DNA of 64,000 bases from Ophioderma brevispina (taxonomy: Eukaryota > Echinodermata > Ophiuroidea > Amphilepidida > Ophiodermatidae), in contig JAMKCH010035963.1 of the NCBI GenBank assembly GCA_023653785.1, positions 1 through 64,000 on the forward strand, read 5' to 3'. The stretch's first letter is position 1, and each line of letters begins with the position of its first letter. A model generated the notes under the pieces. That model made no database searches and was not told the origin of the DNA. It saw only the letters and a list, made by a program, of their open reading frames with translations. Of the stretch, positions 56,977-64,000 are shown in pieces. The translations under genes and the position numbers were made by a program.

Positions 56977-59220
56977 GTATAACTGATACACAATTGGGGG
57001 AAAATACTTCTGCAATGATTTGAATTGTTGGTGAGCTAGTTTTGAGACAATTAACTAATGGTACGCCCTTATAATTGTCGTGTTTCACCCGAAGTTAGAT
57101 TCCCCTCCTTTTTGCCATGCTAGTTTAAAACACATTTCACAGCTCAATTTCACTGTCATTATCTGCAAAATGAGCAGACTTTAAAATGATTGAAATTTAC
57201 TATGTACATATCATTAAATTTAAAATTTAAAAAAAGAAAAAACCTAAAAAATTAAAATTTTGGAAAATTTTGAACTGGATATATTGAAAGTGTAGTAAAC
57301 TTTTCCAATTCCAAGTATGGAATAACTCAGTTCACTTCCCCTTTAGCCCCCAAAATACCTATATTTGGCTATCGCTTAGGTCAAGGTACTATTAATATCC
57401 CCTGCTACTCACACATATATATGCGAAAGATTTACAGAATGGTGCTGTCTTCCATGTTATCAAAACTCCATAGCCACAAACTTTCAAGTAATTCACCTTA
57501 ATTGCTACTTTTAGAAATGATCCAGATGATTTTAGCTTCACTTTGTAAAACCAACTTAAGGCATGGCAACGTGATATGTTTCAATCCTTTCATTCATTTT
57601 GACAAAGTGCAGTAATTAATATTCATATCTCCCCAAAACTTTAATTATGCATTGCGTGTGCTTATACTCCCCAGATTCTGAGGATTGTCTCCAACTCTCT
57701 GTAACATGAACACAACAGGTTCATGCAGCAGTTTTGGAGTATTTTATCACTCTCTGTCAACTACAAGTTGAAAAATCCATCTGTGACCAAGGTTGACACT
57801 CTTTTTAGTTAAAGACCATTTTGAGTAGTGGCCACAATGTAAATACAAGATCAAAAATTGTGTTATTTCAATGATGAACTTTCCATACTTCGCTACATAT
57901 TACTATTCAAATGCAATACTAAGTTTAATGAAAAGGTCAGAAATTGGATTTCCAAAAAGCTTGTTTTGAAGACTTGTTTACATTAACTTCTGTGCCATAA
58001 AAGACTTTAAAAGCCCCTCAACTCATACGTTGTATTTATATTGTCATGCACTTCCTTTAAATTGTTCATTAAATTCTGATCAGAAAACCACATGACATTG
58101 ATTTGTATCAATTATGATTATTAGTTTAGAATGCAAACTACATGAGGTGAAAATCTCAATTTTGACATTTACCGTAAAGAGCCAAATTTGGTTCGTGTGC
58201 ATCCACATTTTTAAAACATTTTCTCTACTTGGAAAACTCCCGAGTTAACATGACAAGGGTGGTAAGTGGCTTATGTGTGACCCATCCTCAAACCAGAGTC
58301 TTGTAGGCTTAGCGACCACAACTCTAATTGACATGGGATTCGTAATCAATTTGTTAGTTAGATATTGGGCCCAAACCACCGTAAACTTAAATTAATTCAG
58401 CCAAAAGGTTCACAGATTCATGTTCACAAAATTCAAACTACCGTCAACTTGCAATTTCAAACTCAATCGTCATGCCAAAGTTCAATGCAGTATATCACAA
58501 ACAATGCACCCAAACCACCGTGAAAACTTCAAGCTACACTACAGTGGATTTCGTCATATATAAACCTGCATATCGCACTCTCTGCGCCATCAAAAAATCA
58601 GCTTTTTTGCATGGTTGTATTGGAAATGGTTGTAAGTAAAGCACGGGGCGGGTAGTAGGTTGGTGCAGGCGGTAGGTAGAAAGATCCCTGGAAGTGGTTA
58701 AGCTTAACACACGCGTTTTTGGGCAAAAATAACAATTTTGAGTGCATTGTGTACCAATAGAAGGGATCCCAATGTTTAGTAGAACACAAAACATTGTAAA
58801 TGCATCTTCAAGACTGCTTTTAATATGCTTTTAGGGCCTTTGTTTTTTACAAGAGAAACAGTAATATAAGTGGTATATACCAACACTAACAATTTAGAGA
58901 CAAAATGGGCATTTGCAATTTGGAAAAAAAAAAAATGACTGATTGGCTTGAATCACCAAATGTCACTGGTTTCATGTTTTAACAAAAAAATCCAAAAATT
59001 CAAACAGTCATTCAAAAGACATGATCATGGCATGCCCTTTGTAAACATATTTTCTAGCTTGCAGTAATTACAATCAAACATTAGAGTTCAACTTGGATAA
59101 GATGGTGATCAGTGGTGTGGTTGTCCATTCCTCAAAATCCATAGTACAACCTCTCTAGGAACAGAAGGGTTTTCTTAGTTTTAGTTGGGTGGCAACGTTG
59201 AATGAGTTAAATGCACTCAC
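56977..59220. other. Non-coding stretch
   Basis: AT-rich. CCCAAACCACCGT is repeated at 58,371 and 58,509. Plausible intron or downstream sequence of the 59-63 kb gene; no exon could be supported. Confidence 0.4.
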
Positions 59221-59348
59221 AACGCAGCGACTCCAGATATATATCGGTAGACGTCGACACCATTCCAACTCCATACGTAAACATTGTACCATGGGGGAAG
59301 TGGGATGAGTCTTGGTACTCGATGAAGAGAGGACTTCCTCCAGCATCC
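59221..59348 (-). CDS. Exon D of unknown gene (minus strand)
   Basis: 128 nt bounded by a strong acceptor (TTGTTTTGTTTTAACTAG before 59,348) and a strong donor (GTGAGT from 59,220 down). In the frame that enters with one base, codons are strongly purine-first and read DAGGSPLFIEYQDSS, HFPHGTMFTYGVGMVST, STDIYLESLR. The entry phase fits exon C: a split Leu codon (CT then G) joins NEILNFAL to DAGGSPL. Other frames are also open but look less coding-like. I do not recognise the protein. Confidence 0.6.
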
Positions 59349-59542
59349 CTAGTTAAAACAAAACAATGCATAATAAAAAAGATGGTTACAATTTTACCTG
59401 ATAGCTATGTTTTGTTTAGTAACAAGCATCAACCATAGGTCTGAAAATAATTGAAAGTGGAAACGAATATCTCTTGTCTTGTTATTTACTGGAAATGAAG
59501 GAACTGTGCATCTTTCCGTTCATATAATTCATATATAAACAC

Positions 59543-59686
59543 AGAGCAAAGTTGAGAATTTCATTAAAATTTTCAATTCTGAAAAGTCTATTGAAGGTTT
59601 GTTCATACTGTACTGCTGCAACTGGTTCGGCGAGTTGCATGACCACATTGCTGCATCTTTCCACCAATACGGCATTGGATACTGCA
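59543..59686 (-). CDS. Exon C of unknown gene (minus strand)
   Basis: An acceptor follows TATCATTCCTTTGTTCAG (exon starts at 59,686; a second AG allows 59,681). The coding frame reads VSNAVLVERCSNVVMQLAEP, VAAVQYEQTFNRLF, RIENFNEILNFAL with strongly purine-first codons. The best phase-compatible donor is GCTCT then GTGTTTATA (59,542), a weak site, leaving two bases that fit exon D. Amphipathic helices are likely. Family unknown. Confidence 0.52.
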
Positions 59687-59761
59687 CTGAACAAAGGAAT
59701 GATATATTTATATTATTGGCATTGCGCCACAGCAACAGTGTGTGGCTAGGTATTTGGAATT

Positions 59762-60273
59762 AGAGAATAACGGTATGATTGTGGGAAACGGTACTTCTTT
59801 ACGACGAATTGAACCAACGGCGATACCATTATTTTAAGTGCGAAGAACGAGGCCGGAGGCCGAGTTCCTTCACGCAAAAATAATGGTCCCACCCTTGTCG
59901 CCGGGTTCAAGTCGGCGTTAAAGAGAGTACCGGTTCCCAAATCATACCTTTATTCTCCATTCTAAACAGCTTTATCATTTGAGGGCATCTTTAACCCAAT
60001 TTCGCGATGCTTTACGGCTTAAATACAAACAAGAAAGACTGCCACCACCAGTGACAACAATCGACAACCCGTTGAACGCAAACGATCATACGCAACGAGA
60101 CGGAACGTAGGGCAGGTCGCGCGCGGCAAAGTAGCAAAACGCGTATGACGCGAGCGCATTCAACCTAAAAATAACATCAATAAGCGGCGGCGTACTACCT
60201 GGGTTAATTAAACGAATTCAACCCGGGCATCAGCCAATGAAATTACTGCATTTTCCACAGCTGTGTAAGAATG
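59762..60273. mobile_element. Compound foldback element, family F copy 1
   Basis: The left half is a palindrome: GAATAACGGTATGATTGTGG mirrored by CCCAAATCATACCTTTATTC at 59,920-59,957, with an inner hairpin GAAGAACGAGGCCGGAGGCC. The right half is bounded by inverted CATTCTAAACAGCT and AGCTGTGTAAGAATG. CpG-rich interior (60,060-60,200). Lies in the putative intron upstream of exon C. Confidence 0.82.
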
Positions 60274-60489
60274 GTCCCTACACATTTGGCAGTGGGGTGG
60301 AAACAATTTTTAAGAGAGGAGCCAAAGTGTGCACCCTGTTTGTGTTGAACCTTCAAAAAGTTGCCTATCATAAATTGCTGTGATCGAGAGTGAGTGGAAA
60401 ATTGATTTACCATATGCTCTCTAGGAACATTTTTAAAGCTAGTTTGAAACTCCATAATGCTTTCAAAAAAAATCCTTGTTAGTTTACTT

Positions 60490-60590
60490 TCAAAAATGAG
60501 GGGGCAGGCCCCCCTCCCACGTCAAAGGGGGGGAGCAATGCCCCCCCCCCCCTTGGCCCACCCCCAGTTCTGCCGCCACGCATTTGTGTT
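60490..60590. mobile_element. Decayed C/G-run MITE
   Basis: GGGGGCAGGCCCCCCTCCC, a 12-C run at 60,541, and CCAGTTCTGCCGCCACGC at the right, similar to the CTGGTTACGCCACTG end of the hAT-like MITE. Confidence 0.4.
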
Positions 60591-61405
60591 TTTCAAAGAT
60601 AAAGATTTTCAATTACCAAGCAACATAAAGGGCTCATTTAATTAAGCCAACTTTTGGCTTATGCATGTGAAATGTGGGGTACGTTCATCTCATTGGCCTT
60701 GTTTTCGTATCCAATTTTCTGGAGTCTTTTTTTCCTCCGGTAGGATCCCAACAGGCAATTAAAGCGAAATGGTAACATTTAAAAAAGAAACAAAATCAAA
60801 ATAAAACAAGGAATATGCATCCTGCAAGGGATATACACTATGCTACATACATGCATGTACACATTGGGTGTTTTCATCGAACTTCAATGATCGGATTTTT
60901 TTTTTCTCTTCATTAACTGGAAGGTAGATATTAGGATATCATGACTTTTCCAATTTTTTTAATTTTGTTTTTATCTTGGAAAGATACAGCACAGCTTCAC
61001 TAATTAGGTGTCATGATTTTTGGTCTTGCATTGTAATGCGAGCCAGAGTATGTTGTTCATGTCACTTTGGTTTCATAATGCTTTATTCAGTGTCTGCTAA
61101 TATAAATTCTAAATTTTACATATGAAAATGTGTACTCTATAGTTGCCATCAGAATTAGGGGGACAAATTTCGCGTGTGACGGAACATGTAAAGTAAAAAA
61201 TGAACACATTGTGATTGGTTGAGGAATTTGAATTTAAAGTTCTACATTCTCCACAATCAAATTTCGTGCAGTTTTTTTGAGTCAAAAAAGTTACAACTAA
61301 GAATGATCATAACCGTCTTATGCATAATCAGGTGAGGTGAGCTACTGTTTGGGTTTTTAAATCATAATTTTCGGTCTCGGAAATGTCCTGCCCACTGCTC
61401 ATATG
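60591..61405. other. Non-coding, putative intron
   Basis: AT-rich, no exon or known repeat recognised. Confidence 0.4.
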
Positions 61406-61566
61406 TCACACGCCCAATTGTTCTCCTAATTCTGACATCTGACGGCGACTATAATTCCAATGAAACTGTTCACATACCTTATCAGGATCCACAATCATAA
61501 ACATGTCATCTATCTTTTCTCTGAAGAGCATAGGAATCCCCAGTAGTGCGGCTCTGGCTACAGCCT
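61406..61566 (-). CDS. Exon B of unknown gene (minus strand)
   Basis: A strong acceptor (TTTCTTATTTCTTTGCAG) precedes 61,566. The frame enters with two bases, matching the one base left by exon A, and reads AVARAALLGIPMLFREKIDD, MFMIVDPDKVCEQFHW, NYSRRQMSELGEQLGV and then TGA. It is either the last coding exon or leaves through a poor donor (GGC then GTGTGA) near 61,411. If it is terminal, exons C and D belong to a separate gene. The acidic, hydrophobic-alternating sequence looks like a conserved cytosolic protein, but I cannot name it. Confidence 0.65.
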
Positions 61567-61847
61567 CTGCAAAGAAATAAGAAATTGAAAGAGTAAAGAA
61601 TGTTCGAAAATCACATAATATAGAGCTCAACATCTCTTACCTTTAGGGTTCTTGTCAACTCAGGACAACACCTCCCCGTTAAAGCAATAACCATTAATTT
61701 AAATTCTATACAAGACTTACACAGTGCATAAAATGACCCTAAGAACTAGTTTCTTTAATGACTGATTTAGGTGACATTGGTCTAACAATTGGTTAGCAAT
61801 GACATCATACGATATTGTGTACAAGTATGTATACACATGACCTATTT

Positions 61848-62317
61848 AGAGAATAAAGGTATGATTTTGGGAACCGGTACTCTCTTTACATATTTTCAGT
61901 GGAAGAATGAGGCCGGAGGCCGAGTTCTTCCACGCAAAAATAATGGTGTCGCCGGGTTCAATTCGTCGTAAAGAGAGTACCGGTTCCCAAAATCATACCT
62001 TTATTCTCATTCTTAACAGCTTTATCATTTAAGGTCATCTTTAACCCAACTTTGCGATGCTTTACGGCTTAAATACAACAAGAAAGGACTGCCACCACCC
62101 AGTGACAACAATCGAACAACCCATTGAACGCAACAATCATATGCAACGAGACGCAACGTTGGCAGGCGCGAGAACGTAGCAAAACGCAGTATGACACGAG
62201 CGGTTCAACCTAAAAATAACATCAATACGCAGCGCGTACTACCTGGGTTCAATTAAACGAATTGAACCCGGGCATCAGCCAATGGAATTGCTTACATTTT
62301 CACAGCTGTTTAAGAAT
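61848..62317. mobile_element. Compound foldback element, family F copy 2
   Basis: The left palindrome GAGAATAAAGGTATGATTTT with GGGAACCGGTACTCTCTTTA is mirrored at 61,969-62,007. Inner hairpin GGAAGAATGAGGCCGGAGG with CCGAGTTCTTCC. The right half has inverted ends ATTCTTAACAGCT (62,009) and AGCTGTTTAAGAAT (to 62,317). Inside the A-B intron. Confidence 0.88.
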
Positions 62318-63067
62318 AAATAATACATATACTATTATCTTGCCCAGTTTGAAGTTCAATTGGAAATGGATTAAATAGTTGTTGTTCAGGTGGTATTGGA
62401 TTAATATTGAAATGCAAATTGGCTCATTCATATTTATAACCTAACCAAAAAGCATAAAGTACATGACAACATGTTCAATCACCCTGTCAAGTTCATCTGC
62501 TAACTAATTATATCCGGGAGCGGATACTCCGAGAGGTCATAACTCTGCCCAGCAACATGACGTGCGTAACTCTATGCCCATTGCACACAGTGTCATGCGA
62601 TGTGCAGTGAACCTAAAGATGCAATTTTCAGTTTGTTTTCACTGCTTCACCGCAATTTAGGGATTCCTTGGACCGCCCATGATTTGTTTTCTCCGCAATG
62701 AAGATACGTGACGTAGGTCTGCTTGTGGCTATAGTTGGCAGAGTGGATCATGAATTTTCTTCCTTATGTATGCCATCCACCAAGACAGGCAGATAGACAA
62801 CCATCTATCTTCCATGATTACATAAGACTTTTCACAGCATGTTACATGTAATCAAAATTAATATAAATTTTAGGTTATAGGCAAATCCCTTTATGACCAA
62901 AATATTGCAAAATGCCTTGTACATAATGGGTCAACCAGTGTATTTATGTTTAATAATGGCCTAATATTGATGCTGGTATGATGGGTTAAAGTAGCTTTTT
63001 CTTAACTCTCCCCACACCGTGGAAATTCAGGATATTCACGATTATCAAAACACATTCTAATTAGAAA
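62318..63067. other. Non-coding, putative intron
   Basis: No exon or recognised repeat. Confidence 0.4.
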
Positions 63068-63541
63068 AGGTATTGTTTTTAGACCCAGCCGTTGTATCTA
63101 CGCTCTGATAGAAATCACGGGCGCAATTATTATTTTCAGTAGAACAACGAGCCCAGAGGGGAGTTGTTCTAACGCAAAAATAATGATTTGCCCATGTTTC
63201 TATCAGAAATAAATACAACAGCTAGGTCTAAAAACATTACCTTTATTCTCATTCTTTAACAGCTCCATTACTTGTCACGTTTTTCCTTCTTTTATAGCAA
63301 ATAATTATGTACTTTAATGCATAAATTACAGCGCTCTCACCTATCAAAATATTCGAGTAATCCGCACGTATTTTCTGGCGTGTAAAGCTTGAATAAAGCA
63401 ATGATGACGCGTCCTCGCACAGTAGCGACGCAAACGGCTTTCATAGCAACAGGTATGCGTACGCGCCGTTTTCTCTGTACCGGGGTAGAAATACAGTCAG
63501 AATCAATGAAATTGCGAGAATCCTCATAGCTGTTTAAGAAT
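63068..63541. mobile_element. Compound foldback element, family F copy 3
   Basis: The left palindrome AAGGTATTGTTTTTAGACCC is mirrored by GGTCTAAAAACATTACCTT (to 63,243), with inner hairpin AGAACAACGAGCCC and GGGAGTTGTTCT. The right half is bounded by ATTCTTTAACAGCT (63,251) and AGCTGTTTAAGAAT (63,528-63,541). Its end lies 13 nt from the exon A splice donor. The right half gives an in-frame extension of exon A if unspliced. Confidence 0.85.
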
Positions 63542-63554
63542 GTGAAATACTTAC

Positions 63555-63735
63555 TTTCCTTCTCCTCTTCATCTCTTTCTCCTGGAATCTTTCCAGCCAT
63601 CACCTTGAAGCAAGTAGGTGGTTTCTTTAGCCCCATTACATAGTGGATAATTTTCTTTCCGTATTTCTTTAGGCCATCACAAAACTTGCTGTAGTAATTC
63701 CCTTGTCCCATCAAGCGATCCATCTCATCCATAAG
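63555..63735 (-). CDS. Exon A of unknown gene (minus strand)
   Basis: The acceptor is CCTTATGTTTCAG before 63,735, and the donor is GAAA then GTAAGT at 63,554. It enters in phase 0 and reads LMDEMDRLMGQGNYYSKFC, DGLKKYGKKIIHYVMGLKK, PPTCFKVMAGKIPGERDEE and EKE plus one base, 60 codons. The phase joins exactly to exon B (AAG codon). Helical N-terminal part, basic centre, acidic end. Not recognised. Earlier exons must lie beyond the window. Confidence 0.68.
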
Positions 63736-64000
63736 CTGAAACATAAGGATATAAAGTCTTTTTCAATGCATAAGGAAGATGAATCATGCCACATCATCAG
63801 ATCTATAATATTTCAATTGAAATTCTAACAAGTACAGAGTCCACATTTTGGTGTACTCAACACTTAAATATTTCACCATAATTTTTCCAAAAATCTACAT
63901 TTACTGTTGTGGACATCATGGTAGATATGCTAGCTGACTCTTCATCTCAACACTGCCAGAAGATTTCCCCAAAAGATAGTGGAGCATGTGACTGAATTAA
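63736..64000 (-). other. Intron 5' of exon A
   Basis: Pyrimidine-rich approach to the exon A acceptor; no other exon seen before the window edge. Confidence 0.45.

Noticed and set aside
59221..59686. Rad9/PCNA-like clamp domain in exons C-D
   Set aside because: The strand-helix rhythm around NEILNFAL and LFIEYQD recalled the Rad9 clamp, but no diagnostic residues match well enough to claim it.

Overview
This window looks like a repeat-packed stretch of a nuclear genome from an invertebrate animal, most likely marine. The sequence is AT-rich, and no bacterial-style operon, rRNA or functional tRNA gene is visible. Coding potential comes as short exons bounded by GT/AG splice signals, set among tRNA-derived SINEs, LINE 3' ends, Helitron, MULE-type and gag remnants, MITEs and very long foldback elements. 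The mix (GTCCCCGCCGA elements, TTAA MITEs, CAGTGGCGTA MITEs, TACAGGGTGTCCC elements, SINEs with a GACGGCTTAACGTCCC body) is common in hemichordates, echinoderms, amphioxus, molluscs and cnidarians. I cannot name the species.

Layout. 0-15 kb is almost wholly non-coding repeats: two small CpG-rich hairpins, two giant palindromes (1,890-3,439 and 6,084-7,834), a GTCCCC-ended element carrying a G/T-rich minisatellite, SINEs and diverged tandem arrays. 15-23 kb holds one possible terminal exon (15,290-15,509, minus), TTAA MITEs, a LINE fragment and two copies of a foldback MITE, each with another MITE nested inside. 23.8-25.2 kb is a broken retrotransposon-type gag gene with a Q/P-rich N-terminal part. 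26-29.2 kb is satellite and a second GTCCCC element with a TTAA MITE inside it. 29.4-32.3 kb holds an IRE1-like protein kinase exon and, just upstream on the same strand, a Helitron N-terminal ORF with two in-frame TGA codons. 32.7-50.3 kb is a graveyard of replicative genes, nearly all on the minus strand: a CDGLPY-type element ORF, LINE and other RT fragments, an SF3-helicase-like ORF and a MULE-type DDE transposase, with a Fold-back-like system of TTATCT arrays at 46-48 kb. 50.4-51.6 kb is an odd hairpin-rich tract split by a G run of more than 50 nt. 52.2-57 kb is a degenerate inverted and tandem duplication of about 1.7-2 kb units.

The last 5 kb (59.2-63.7 kb) carries the best candidate for a live host gene: four minus-strand exons with good splice sites, mostly compatible phases and coding-like codons, whose introns hold three copies of one compound foldback element. 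One copy ends 13 nt from a 5' splice site. I do not recognise the product.

The genes do not form a pathway. What unites the window is palindromic DNA: at least ten foldback structures from 28 bp to 1.75 kb, some of which kept pairing while their sequence changed.
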